In this document: one piece after another, positions 34,411-41,663 of the stretch
How positions within the stretch are numbered: the first letter of the stretch is position 1
Layout of the letters: each line of letters starts with the position of its first letter
Assembly: GCF_004337705.1 (NCBI RefSeq)
Contig: NZ_SKBU01000037.1
Location: forward strand, 1-42,376
Length of the DNA: 42,376 nucleotides
From: Rubrobacter taiwanensis
GTDB taxonomy: Bacteria > Actinomycetota > Rubrobacteria > Rubrobacterales > Rubrobacteraceae
Direction: 5' to 3'
Position numbers and translations under genes: made by a program
The notes under the pieces: generated by a model
What the model was told of the DNA's origin: nothing
Database searches by the model: none
The model's input: the letters and a program-made list of their open reading frames with translations, nothing else

Positions 34411-34744
34411 GGTGGTTGGTGTGCCTCCTTCCTCTCCCGCTTTCCCTTAGCGGTTAGCTCCTACACACCCGCATGTTGGCACACAGCGACGCCTGGCGCA
34501 TCTGTAGCAAGGTCTATTGCACTCAGCACTGTGGATCTGGAACGGGCTGTACTCCCCCAGCCTGACAAAAAGGCACAAGCCTTGCCGGGCTGCTCTCAGA
34601 GTGCGTCCAACTTGCCTAATATGGGGCCTTTTCGAGCAACGGTGCGTCAAACGGCCTGCAATGGTCTTTCCCTCATTTCTTCGACAACCTGTACCCAACG
34701 CTGTTGAGGTGGCTGCGAGGCATAGGCGAGAGGGGCTGGGAGTC
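34411..34744. other. 334-nt low-GC stretch without a clear gene
   Basis: No convincing gene. Base composition is noticeably lower in GC than the surroundings and codon bias is lost in all frames. A short plus-strand frame reads FPHFFDNLYPTLLRWLRG near 34675-34730 and could be a remnant of a coding end. The protoglobin ribosome site and presumably its promoter lie at the left end. I find no terminal inverted repeats that would define an insertion sequence. Confidence 0.4.
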
Positions 34745-35284
34745 CTACCGCTCGGAAGGCGGCGGTCCTTCGACCGTGAGACCGTGGCGCTCGGCGAGCA
34801 CGGGGATGGAACCCAGGTCCATCTCCAGCCCGTACCTGGCCATTATGGCGCCGAGCGCTCGCTCGTCGGGAGGCCCGTTGTGGGCGGGCGGGAGCAGCGG
34901 CGCCACCTCCGCGAAGTAGCGCTCGAAGCCTGCGGGGGAGATGATCTCCAGCGCCCGCGCCGGCCCGTCCCCCACGTTCCAGAAGGCGTGCGGCACGCCC
35001 CGGGGCTTGAAGACGAGGTCCCCGGGCCGGGCCACGCGGACCTCGTCGCCGACCTGGACGCCGATCTCTCCCTCCAGCACGTAGGTGTACTCGTCCTCGT
35101 ACCGGTGGGTGTGCACCGGCGCGGCAAGCGCCCGCGGCCCGATCGGGTGCTCTACCAGCGCGAAACTGCCGCCGCTCTCCTCCGCCCCGACCATGAACCG
35201 CACGCCGAGCCCGCCGATCACCACCTTCTCACCCTCGTTCGCCGCCAGCACGATACGCGCCCGCGAGTCTCCTTTTACGCCCAT
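34745..35284 (-). CDS. Cupin-domain protein, divergent member
   Basis: 179 residues from ATG 35284 with GGGAG 8 nt upstream; the frame extends 25 codons further upstream in non-typical sequence. The cupin core has APVHTHRYEDEYTYVLEGEIGV (His, His, Glu metal ligands) and GDLVFKPRGVPHAFWNVGDGPARALEIISPAGFERYF. It is related to but clearly more distant from the other two cupins here. The C-terminal segment ALGAIMARYGLEMDLGSIPVLAERHGL is common in small cupins annotated as quercetin-dioxygenase-like. Substrate unknown. It follows the cupin at 35424-35915 on the same strand with a ~139-nt gap. Confidence 0.83.
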   Translation of the reverse strand: MGVKGDSRARIVLAANEGEKVVIGGLGVRFMVGAEESGGSFALVEHPIGPRALAAPVHTHRYEDEYTYVLEGEIGVQVGDEVRVARPGDLVFKPRGVPHAFWNVGDGPARALEIISPAGFERYFAEVAPLLPPAHNGPPDERALGAIMARYGLEMDLGSIPVLAERHGLTVEGPPPSER

Positions 35285-35423
35285 GAACGGTCTCCCTTCC
35301 CTGTTTCGCCGATGTTTCGTTGCCCTGGCCCCACCGGGCGACTCCCCGCCCGGAGACACCTCTGCCGAAAAGCGTAGAGAGGATCGGGTTTATCAACACT
35401 CCCTCAATCGCGGCCCCTCCCGG

Positions 35424-35915
35424 TCACTCCCCGGGAGGCGGCGGTATCTCGCAGCCGTACTTCGCGGCGGTGGCCACGAGCCTCTCCACGTCCGGCGGGC
35501 CATCCTGGACCGGCGGGGAGGACCTGTCGGTGGCCGGCTCTCCGGCCTCGAAGAAGAACCTCTCGAAGCCGCCCGGCACGACCGTCACCAGGAACCTGGC
35601 GGGCGCCGCTCCCACGTTCTTGAAGGTGTGCATGGTCCCTTTGGGGACGTGGATGAAGGAGCCGGCCCCGGCCCCGACGGTGTTGCCGCCGACCAGGAAC
35701 TCCAGCTCGCCTTCGAGGACGTAGAAGGTCTCGTCCTCGCGGTGGTGGAGGTGCGGCGGCGGGCCACCTCCGGGAGGGGAGAGCGTCTCCCAGAGCGCGA
35801 AGGCTCCGCCGGTGTCCTCGCTCACCGCCTTGAACGTGTACAGGTCGCCCAGAAGCCACACCGATTCGCCCTCTCCGGGCGGGAGGTAGGTGGCGCTCCG
35901 ATTGCTCGTCTCCAC
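35424..35915 (-). CDS. Cupin-domain protein, paralogue of the one at 30665
   Basis: 163 residues from GTG 35915 with AAGGAG 7 nt upstream. Cupin motif 1 GPPPHLHHREDETFYVLEGELEF and motif 2 GSFIHVPKGTMHTFKNVG give the His/His/Glu/His metal site. It aligns end to end with the 164-residue cupin at 30665-31159, both ending in a Pro-rich tail. It is divergent from the LuxR-type regulator, with a perfect-arm palindrome in the shared upstream region, so the two are likely a regulator/target pair. Biochemical role unknown. Confidence 0.84.
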   Translation of the reverse strand: METSNRSATYLPPGEGESVWLLGDLYTFKAVSEDTGGAFALWETLSPPGGGPPPHLHHREDETFYVLEGELEFLVGGNTVGAGAGSFIHVPKGTMHTFKNVGAAPARFLVTVVPGGFERFFFEAGEPATDRSSPPVQDGPPDVERLVATAAKYGCEIPPPPGE

Positions 35916-35984
35916 GGTCCTGCTCCTTCCGGGTTGTGTCCGACATTGCTAAAATGAAATGTAGCATGTGGTACGAGAGCCGGG

Positions 35985-36004
35985 TATCCCAGATCTCTGG
36001 GATA
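35985..36004. promoter_or_regulatory. Palindromic operator in front of the LuxR-type gene
   Basis: TATCCCAGA-TC-TCTGGGATA has perfect 9-bp arms, 20 bp overall, the size LuxR-family dimers usually bind. It lies 34 nt upstream of the regulator start and 70 nt upstream of the divergent cupin. A 16/20 match occurs at 30618-30637. Confidence 0.62.
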
Positions 36005-36037
36005 TTTGCGATCCGGTCCGGTTGTGAAGGGTGGGCG

Positions 36038-37138
36038 ATGGAGACTCCGTACTCTCTGGAGGAACGGGCCTTCCGGGAGATCAAACGCCTCTGCTACGCG
36101 GGGCTCGACGCGAGGGCGCTCCGGCTCGAAGTAGCCGAGGTCTTGAGGCGTGTGGTGCCGTTCGACAGGCACTGCCTCTTCACCTCGGACCCTTGGAGCG
36201 GGCTGCCGACCGACGTGGTGGTGGAGAGGGTGGGGGAGGAGGAGATGCGCTTCTTCCTCGAGAACGTCATGTTCGAGGACGGGGTGAACACCTACGACTG
36301 GATGGTGCGGAGCCGGCGGCCGGTAGCGCTGCTCTCCGAGGGCACCGGCGGCAGGCTCGAGCGGGCCCTGCGGTACCGCGAGATCCTTGCGCCCAACGGT
36401 TTCGGTTATGAGCTGAGGAGCGTCTTTGCCGTCGGCCGGCTTCCCTGGGGCGGCGCGGAGCTTGCCAGGGAGCGCGGGCGTTCCGACTTCGACGCCCGAG
36501 AGGTAGCGTTCGTCCGGCGCGTCGCTCCCCACCTCGGGGCCGGGCTCAAGGCGGCGGTGTTGCGCGAGCAGGCTTTGCCGGAGGCGGAGGGAGGGAACGT
36601 TTCGGGGGTCTTGACCCTGGACCGCCGTATGCGGGTGATACAGCACACGAAGGCCGCGGAGGATCTGTTGCGGGAGATCGGGGACCTCGGGCCGGGGTGG
36701 CTCGAGGGCGAGGGGCTTCCGGCGGTTGTCTGCGCGGTGGTGGGCGCGCTGCGGAGCGCCCTCGATCCTGGGGCCGGTGCGGATGGCGAGTCCGCACCGC
36801 GCGTCTGCGTCAGGGCACGCTCGGGGCGCTGGATGACGCTTCAGGCCGACCTCACCGAGCCGACCGGCGCCCGCCCGAGCGAGGTGGTGGTCGTCATCGA
36901 GCCGGCGGGACCCAAAGAGGTGGGGTGGCTGCACATGGCTGCCTACGGGCTGAGCCCCCGGGAGCGGGAGATCGTAGAGCTCATCGTTCGCGGGGCCCAG
37001 AACAGGGAGATAGCCGCTGCTCTGTACATCTCCGAGTACACCGTCCAGGATCACCTCAAGAGCATCTTCGAGAAGGTTGGGGTGCGGGGTCGAGGCGCGC
37101 TGGTGAAGAAGCTCTTCCTAGGCACCATCTTTTCGTAG
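36038..37138 (+). CDS. LuxR-type transcriptional regulator
   Basis: 366 residues from ATG 36038; the upstream in-frame ATG at 35936 would place 34 residues over the palindrome and is unlikely. The N-terminal ~300 residues look like a GAF/PAS-type sensor pair (ALRLEVAEVLRRVVPFDRHCLF, SGVLTLDRRMRVIQHTKAAEDLL), without a receiver Asp. The C-terminal HTH is LSPREREIVELIVRGAQNREIAAALYISEYTVQDHLKSIFEKVGV. It is therefore probably controlled by a ligand, not phosphorylation. Divergent to a cupin gene and likely autoregulated via the palindrome at 35985. Confidence 0.87.
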   Translation: METPYSLEERAFREIKRLCYAGLDARALRLEVAEVLRRVVPFDRHCLFTSDPWSGLPTDVVVERVGEEEMRFFLENVMFEDGVNTYDWMVRSRRPVALLSEGTGGRLERALRYREILAPNGFGYELRSVFAVGRLPWGGAELARERGRSDFDAREVAFVRRVAPHLGAGLKAAVLREQALPEAEGGNVSGVLTLDRRMRVIQHTKAAEDLLREIGDLGPGWLEGEGLPAVVCAVVGALRSALDPGAGADGESAPRVCVRARSGRWMTLQADLTEPTGARPSEVVVVIEPAGPKEVGWLHMAAYGLSPREREIVELIVRGAQNREIAAALYISEYTVQDHLKSIFEKVGVRGRGALVKKLFLGTIFS

Positions 37139-37232
37139 CTCTTTGGATAGTCTCTCCCGAGAACCAGAGCAGAGGCCCCGGTTATAACTGCGTGGACGAG
37201 TACTAATGGCCGTGAGTGGCAGCACGGAGCGC

Positions 37233-37261
37233 GCATTTGCCCCGTCAGACGGCACGGCCTA
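37233..37261 (+). promoter_or_regulatory. Putative promoter of the 36-residue membrane protein
   Basis: TTGCCC, about 17 nt of spacer, then TAAACT, roughly 45 nt before the ATG at 37309. The motif match is moderate. Confidence 0.4.
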
Positions 37262-37308
37262 AACTAGTCGGAGGAATCCGCGCGTGAAAAGCAGAAAGGA
37301 CGAGACGC

Positions 37309-37419
37309 ATGAGCATAGAGCGCATGGTTCTGGCGCTGGGCATAGCCATCGCCGTAGGCACGGTGCTGGTCACGATCTTCGCGATAATCTCCTTCATCGC
37401 CGGGGCTCACCACCCCTGA
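37309..37419 (+). CDS. 36-residue single-span membrane protein
   Basis: ATG 37309 with AAAGGA 9 nt upstream, ending TGA at 37419. The protein is MSIERMVLALG followed by an uninterrupted hydrophobic segment (about residues 6-31) and a short tail GAHHP, so it should be one transmembrane helix with a tiny cytoplasmic end. No family is recognised. Its codon use is GC-rich as in the neighbours and it has its own ribosome site, which supports expression. It overlaps the 3' end of the convergent small gene by 26 nt. Confidence 0.55.
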   Translation: MSIERMVLALGIAIAVGTVLVTIFAIISFIAGAHHP

Positions 37420-37591
37420 TCTCCAGCGCCTTCCGGGCGGTCCGGAATAGCCCGGAGAACCGGGTGAGAGCGTTCCGCGGCAACAGGCTGCGGCTCTTCC
37501 CGCGATCCCGGAGCTTTCGCCTTGCCCGGGCTGCTTCCGCCGCGCGCAGCAGATCCCGCCGGTGCTGCCGGTACGTATCGTACTCGTACAT
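37394..37591 (-). CDS. Small arginine-rich protein of unknown function
   Basis: 65 residues from ATG 37591, preceded by GGAGGGAGACGAGAG. The composition is strongly basic (MYEYDTYRQHRRDLLRAAEAA, ARARRKLRDRG) and probably helical. No family is recognised. The good ribosome site and its own intergenic space upstream favour a real gene. It could be a nucleic-acid-binding or membrane-associated peptide, but nothing in the sequence decides this. Its 3' end overlaps the small membrane protein gene in antiparallel. Confidence 0.5.
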   Translation of the reverse strand: MYEYDTYRQHRRDLLRAAEAARARRKLRDRGKSRSLLPRNALTRFSGLFRTARKALEIRGGEPRR

Positions 37592-37700
37592 CTCTCGTCT
37601 CCCTCCTGCCGATCTTCCGGATCAAGGCTAACCGGAAGCTAAACGCCGGGGACCGGCCGTCGGGCGGGAGACTCGCCCGCGAAATCGTACGGGGAGGCGA

Positions 37701-37718
37701 CCTGTACCGGGGTACAGG
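37701..37718 (-). terminator. Hairpin after the response regulator gene
   Basis: CCTGTACC and GGTACAGG are perfect 8-bp arms around GG, 2 nt past the response-regulator stop. No U-tract follows, so it is a weak or Rho-assisted terminator candidate. Confidence 0.5.
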
Positions 37719-37720
37719 CT

Positions 37721-38350
37721 CTAGAGCTCCACGAGGCCGCGCCGGGCGGCTAAGGAGACGAGCTCGGTGCGGTTGTTCGCGCCTAGCTTCCGCATGAGGG
37801 AACTGATGTGGAACTTGACGGTGCGCTCGCTGATAAAGAGGCGGGAGGCGATCTCCTTGTTCTGCAGCCCCCGGGCCAGGAGCCGGAGGACCTCCAGTTC
37901 GCGGGGCGTCGGCCTCCCGGGGCTCCCCTCTTCCCCGCTGACGTGCCGCAGGAGTTTTCTGGCAACCACGGGCTGCAGCAGCGAGCCGCCCGAGTAAACC
38001 ACGCGGATGGCGTCGAAGATCTCCTCCCGGGTGGTTCCCTTGAGCAGATAGCCATGAGCTCCGGCATGGACGGCGCCCAAGATACGCTCGTCGGTATCGA
38101 AGGCGGTCAGCACCAGCACCCGCGCCTCCATTCCCGACTCCTTCAGGCGCTTTAGAACCTCCACGCCGTCCATTCCGGGCATCTCCAGGTCCAGCAGCAC
38201 CACGTCCGGTCTGAGGCGCTCGGCCTCCCGCACTGCCTCCTCTCCGTCTCCCGCCTCCCCCACAACCTCGAAGTCCGGCTGGGTGCCGAGCACGGCCGCG
38301 AGTCCCTCCCGGAGCACCGGGTGGTCGTCGGCGAGGAGTATGCGGATCAT
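37721..38350 (-). CDS. NarL/FixJ-family response regulator
   Basis: 209 residues. The receiver domain has ADDHPVLREGL, the phospho-acceptor Asp54 in VLLDLEMPGMDG, the Thr of VLTAFD and the Lys of YLLKGT. The C-terminal LuxR HTH is PTPRELEVLRLLARGLQNKEIASRLFISERTVKFHISSLMRKLGA. Its ATG overlaps the stop of the histidine kinase gene (ATGA), so they are a two-component pair. Confidence 0.95.
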   Translation of the reverse strand: MIRILLADDHPVLREGLAAVLGTQPDFEVVGEAGDGEEAVREAERLRPDVVLLDLEMPGMDGVEVLKRLKESGMEARVLVLTAFDTDERILGAVHAGAHGYLLKGTTREEIFDAIRVVYSGGSLLQPVVARKLLRHVSGEEGSPGRPTPRELEVLRLLARGLQNKEIASRLFISERTVKFHISSLMRKLGANNRTELVSLAARRGLVEL

Positions 38351-39534
38351 GACCCCTCCAGAGGGAGGGCCACCTCCACACGTGTACCCGTCCCGGGCGT
38401 GCTCTCCAGGTTCAGCTCCCCGCCCAGCAGCCGGACCCTTTCGTTCAGCCCCACGAGCCCGAACCTCCCCTCCGGGATGCGCCCGGGGTCGAAGCCCGCC
38501 CCATCGTCCTCGACCACCAGCCTCACGCTCCCCGGCTCCGCCGTGAGCTCGATGCTCACCTTCCGGGCCCCGGCGTGCCGCACGACGTTGGCCAGCGCTT
38601 CCTGACAGATGCGGTAGATGCCGGTCTCCACGCGGACCGGAAGCGGGCGGTGTTCTCCGGTGGCCCGCAACTCCACCCGCAGGCCACCCCGCTCGCCGGC
38701 TTCCTCCGCGAGCCGGCGCAGGGCCTCGGGCAGGGTGCTGTCCTCAAGCGGCGCGGCGCGCAGGTCCATCACCGACCGGCGCGCCTCTTCCAGGCCGGCG
38801 CGCGTGAGCTCCAGAGCCCGCCGCACGGCGGTCCGGGCCCGGCCGGGCTCCATCTCCATCAGGGCGTCGGCGGTCTCCAGCTGCAGGGCGGCCGCCGTGA
38901 GCCCCTGGGCGAGGGTGTCGTGAATCTCGCGCGCCAGGCGGTTGCGCTCCTCGACCGCCCCGAGCCGGACGTTGCGGGCCGAGAGCCGGGCGCGCTCGAC
39001 GGCTACACCCAGGAAGTCCCCGACGGTATACAGCAGCTGCAGCTCCTCCGGAGAGAGCCGCCGCCACTCCGGGCTCGCCACGTTGAGCACGCCGAGCTTC
39101 TTCCTCCCGGCGTAGAGCGGGATGCTGGAGTGGTAGCGCAGGCCGCCGGTCCCGTCCACAAGCCCGGCGAGCCGGCTGCACCCCACGACGTTAACGTTGG
39201 CCGCACCGCGCATGTCTCCGGCCCGGTAGGTGTCCAGGCAGTAGCACCCGCCCTCCATGCGCCGGGGGTTACCGGCCAGTCCCGGTGGCAGGTTCTGCGC
39301 AGCGGCCAGATACGGCTCACCGGTGCTCTCGTTCAGGAGCCAGACCCACCCTGCCTTGAGGTTCATGAGGTCCACAGTCCGGGCCAGAGCGGAGCGCAGC
39401 AGCGCGTCCAGGTCCCCGGAGCGGTTGACCTCCCGGGCGATGGCGTTCAGGATCGAGAGCTCCCGGTTGCGCCGCCGCAGCTCACTCTCTGCCGCTCCCT
39501 CCCGGAAAGCACCTCCGTCGCGCTCGGTGTACAC
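38347..39534 (-). CDS. GAF-domain histidine kinase (NarX/DegS-type HisKA_3)
   Basis: 395 residues from GTG 39534; ATG 39536 is in another frame. A GAF domain spans roughly 28-185. HisKA_3 has VEERNRLAREIHDTLAQGLTAAALQLE with phospho-His205. The HATPase region is NVVRHAGARKVSIEL, VEDDGAGFDPGRIPEGRFGLVGLNERV and GTGTRVEVALP. No transmembrane segment, so it is a cytoplasmic sensor. The GAF domain carries Cys97, Cys99 and Cys119 in CYC and GCSRL, possible ligands for a metal or Fe-S centre. Predicted -10 TATTAT overlaps the divergent TATAAT of the YihY gene. Confidence 0.92.
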   Translation of the reverse strand: MYTERDGGAFREGAAESELRRRNRELSILNAIAREVNRSGDLDALLRSALARTVDLMNLKAGWVWLLNESTGEPYLAAAQNLPPGLAGNPRRMEGGCYCLDTYRAGDMRGAANVNVVGCSRLAGLVDGTGGLRYHSSIPLYAGRKKLGVLNVASPEWRRLSPEELQLLYTVGDFLGVAVERARLSARNVRLGAVEERNRLAREIHDTLAQGLTAAALQLETADALMEMEPGRARTAVRRALELTRAGLEEARRSVMDLRAAPLEDSTLPEALRRLAEEAGERGGLRVELRATGEHRPLPVRVETGIYRICQEALANVVRHAGARKVSIELTAEPGSVRLVVEDDGAGFDPGRIPEGRFGLVGLNERVRLLGGELNLESTPGTGTRVEVALPLEGS

Positions 39535-39545
39535 ATCACCAAGTT

Positions 39546-39552
39546 TATAATA
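39546..39552. promoter_or_regulatory. Overlapping divergent -10 elements
   Basis: TATAAT (39546-39551) on the plus strand and TATTAT (39552-39547) on the minus strand share the same bases between the kinase and YihY genes. The kinase start is only 12 nt from its -10, so the kinase mRNA has little or no leader. -35 boxes are poor. Confidence 0.45.
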
Positions 39553-39596
39553 GTTTATGCGGCCCGTGGGTCCCGGCTGGGAGAGGGTGAACTGAC

Positions 39597-40562
39597 GTGA
39601 CTCCGGAGAGAATCAGAGCGGCAAAGCTGCGCGGCGTAGTAGACCGCCGGGGGTCGGGATCCATGCTGGGATTCTTCAGAGACCTCTGGACGCTTATGAG
39701 CCTCGAGGCCCTCAAGCGCACCGTGCGGGAGTTTCAGAGGGACGACGTAACGGCGCTGGCCGCCCAGCTGGCATACTACCTGGTCCTGGCCATCTTCCCC
39801 CTGCTGCTCTTCCTGGTCGCGCTGCTGGGGACCTTCGGCAGCCAGGATCTCGCCGAGAGCGTGCTCGGCTACTTCCGGCAGGTCGTTCCGGTACAGGTCT
39901 ACGAGCTCATCGACACATACCTGGGCAACGTCCTCTCCGGAGAACGGCCGGCGCCGGGTCTGGTCTCCTTCGGCATCCTGGCCACCATCTGGGCGGTGTC
40001 CAACGCGTTCGCGGCCCTCATCCACGCGCTCAACAAGACCTACGACGTGGAGGAGACCCGGCCCTTCTGGAAGGTGCGCCTGCTCTCCGTCTTGATGACC
40101 TTCGGGCTGTCGGTCTTCATCATCCTGGGCGTCCTGCTTTTAGTCGGCGGCTCCGCCCTGGGGGGCTGGCTGGCCGGGCTCCTCGGCATGGGCGAGCTCT
40201 TCGAGGTGGTCTGGAACCTCGCGCGGTGGCCCATAGCGCTCCTCCTGCTGGGCGTCGCGCTGGCGCTGATCTACTACTTCGCCCCGGATGTGGAGCAGCC
40301 TTTTCGCTGGATCACCCCCGGAGGCGTGATCGGGCTGCTGCTCTGGGTTCTGGCGAGCCTGGCCTTCTCCTACTACGTCAACAACTTCGGCGCCTACGAC
40401 CGCACCTACGGCTCCATCGGGGCCGTGATCGTGCTCCTGCTGTACCTGTACATATCCTCGATCATGATCCTCTTCGGCGCGGAGTTGAATGCAACGCTGG
40501 CCAAGATGAAGGAGGAGCGCTCCGGGAAGCAGATAATCGAGGGAAGGCCGGAGGAGTGCTAG
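39597..40562 (+). CDS. YihY/BrkB-family inner-membrane protein
   Basis: 321 residues from GTG 39597. The family pattern FQRDDVTALAAQLAYYLVLAIFPLLLFLVALLG begins near residue 47. Further membrane segments (about six in all) follow, with LIHALNKTYDVEETRPFWKVR, YYFAPDVEQPFRWITPGGVIG, SYYVNNFGAYDRTYGSIGAVIVLLLYLYISSIMILFGAELNA. This family was once called tRNA-processing RNase BN but is a membrane protein of uncertain function. The stop overlaps the convergent panB stop by 3 nt. Confidence 0.9.
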   Translation: MTPERIRAAKLRGVVDRRGSGSMLGFFRDLWTLMSLEALKRTVREFQRDDVTALAAQLAYYLVLAIFPLLLFLVALLGTFGSQDLAESVLGYFRQVVPVQVYELIDTYLGNVLSGERPAPGLVSFGILATIWAVSNAFAALIHALNKTYDVEETRPFWKVRLLSVLMTFGLSVFIILGVLLLVGGSALGGWLAGLLGMGELFEVVWNLARWPIALLLLGVALALIYYFAPDVEQPFRWITPGGVIGLLLWVLASLAFSYYVNNFGAYDRTYGSIGAVIVLLLYLYISSIMILFGAELNATLAKMKEERSGKQIIEGRPEEC

Positions 40563-41398
40563 AGACCGCTTCTGAACCTCCGCTCCTCTTCCGCGTCCAT
40601 TGCATAGCCGTGGACCTCCTCCGGGAACCGGCCCTCCTTGACCTCGGAGACGTATCGGCCCGCCGCCTCCACGATCGTCCCGGCGAGGTTTGCATAGCGT
40701 TTCAGGAAACGCGGGCTCAGCTCCTCCTGCAACCCGAGCATGTCCGGCGTGACGAGCACCTGCCCGTCGCACCCCGCTCCGGCCCCGATCCCGATCACCG
40801 GCACCTCCAGCGCCCGACTGATAGCCTCCCCCACCGGAGCGGGAACTGCTTCGACCACGACCATGAAGGCCCCGGCGGCTTGCAGATCCCGCGCGCCCTG
40901 TAGCAGCTCCCGCGCCTCCGCAGCGGTCTTGCCCTGCACCCGGAAACCGCCGTACCTGCCCGCCGACTGCGGCAGAAGCCCGACGTGCCCCACGACCGGG
41001 ATGCCAACCCGGACCACGGCCTCCACCGCCGCAACCATCTCCGAACCGCCCTCCAGCTTCACGGCGTCGCATCCTCCCTCCTTCACCAGACGCGTCGCCG
41101 AGCGGACGGCCTGACCGGGGCTCTCGCCGTAGGAGCCGAAAGGCAGGTCCCCGACCACCAGCGCCCGGCTCGTTCCCCGCACCACGGCCTTCACGTGGTG
41201 GATCATCTCCTCCAGCGTCACGGGCACGGTGGAGTCGTAGCCCAGAGTCACCATACCCAGCGAATCCCCGACCAGGATCACCTCCACCCCGGCCCGCTCC
41301 AGCAGCCGGGCCGTGGGGTAATCATAGGCGGTCAGCATGGCGATCCGCTCGCCCCGCCGCTTCATCTCCAGAACCGAAGGTACTGTGACCCTCTCCAA
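40559..41398 (-). CDS. panB: 3-Methyl-2-oxobutanoate hydroxymethyltransferase (pantothenate synthesis)
   Basis: 279 residues from TTG 41398, with GGAGG 8 nt upstream; the longer frame would run into the tRNA-Ser gene. PanB signatures: MLTAYDYPTARLLERAGVEVILVGDSLGMV, VTLEEMIHHVKAVVRG, VVGDLPFGSYGESP, AVKLEGG, VGHVGLLPQS and IGIGAGAGCDGQVLVTPDMLG. It transfers a hydroxymethyl group from 5,10-methylene-THF to 3-methyl-2-oxobutanoate in pantothenate and CoA synthesis. Confidence 0.96.
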   Translation of the reverse strand: MERVTVPSVLEMKRRGERIAMLTAYDYPTARLLERAGVEVILVGDSLGMVTLGYDSTVPVTLEEMIHHVKAVVRGTSRALVVGDLPFGSYGESPGQAVRSATRLVKEGGCDAVKLEGGSEMVAAVEAVVRVGIPVVGHVGLLPQSAGRYGGFRVQGKTAAEARELLQGARDLQAAGAFMVVVEAVPAPVGEAISRALEVPVIGIGAGAGCDGQVLVTPDMLGLQEELSPRFLKRYANLAGTIVEAAGRYVSEVKEGRFPEEVHGYAMDAEEERRFRSGL

Positions 41399-41440
41399 CC
41401 GCGCCACCTCCTGCCCTTTAGAAATCCGGCAACCCTCTGG

Positions 41441-41446
41441 TATAAT
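41441..41446 (+). promoter_or_regulatory. -10 element of the tRNA-Ser gene
   Basis: Perfect TATAAT 11 nt before the mature tRNA start, with a weak TTTAGA-like -35 about 18 nt upstream. It lies inside the region between panB and the tRNA. Confidence 0.7.
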
Positions 41447-41457
41447 AACGGCTCCTC

Positions 41458-41546
41458 GGAGGAGTGGCCGAGCGGCCGAAGGCGGCACCCTGCTAAGGTG
41501 TTATACCTCTAACGGGGTATCGAGGGTTCGAATCCCTCCTCCTCCG
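41458..41546 (+). tRNA. tRNA-Ser (anticodon GCU)
   Basis: The 89-nt cloverleaf has acceptor GGAGGAG/CTCCTCC with discriminator G, an anticodon loop CTGCTAA giving anticodon GCU (41492-41494), a long variable arm typical of class II serine tRNAs (TACCTCTAACGGGGTA) and T-arm GAGGGTTCGAATCCCTC. It reads AGC/AGU. CCA is not encoded. Confidence 0.96.
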
Positions 41547-41594
41547 CTCTCCCCGGCAAGAACGGAATTTAACCCGCTTTTAACCCAACCCCCT

Positions 41595-41622
41595 TTGCGG
41601 GTTCGCAACACATCGTTACAAT
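41595..41622 (+). promoter_or_regulatory. Putative promoter of the right-edge gene
   Basis: TTGCGG (41595-41600), 16 nt, TACAAT (41617-41622), about 40 nt upstream of the GTG start at 41664. Confidence 0.5.
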
Positions 41623-41663
41623 AACTCGCATGAACGGAACTCTGATCCTGCGGAGGAGCGGCT

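Noticed and set aside
34411-34744. Insertion sequence remnant
   Set aside because: Low GC and loss of codon bias suggest foreign or decayed DNA, but I find no terminal inverted repeats, target duplication or transposase motif.
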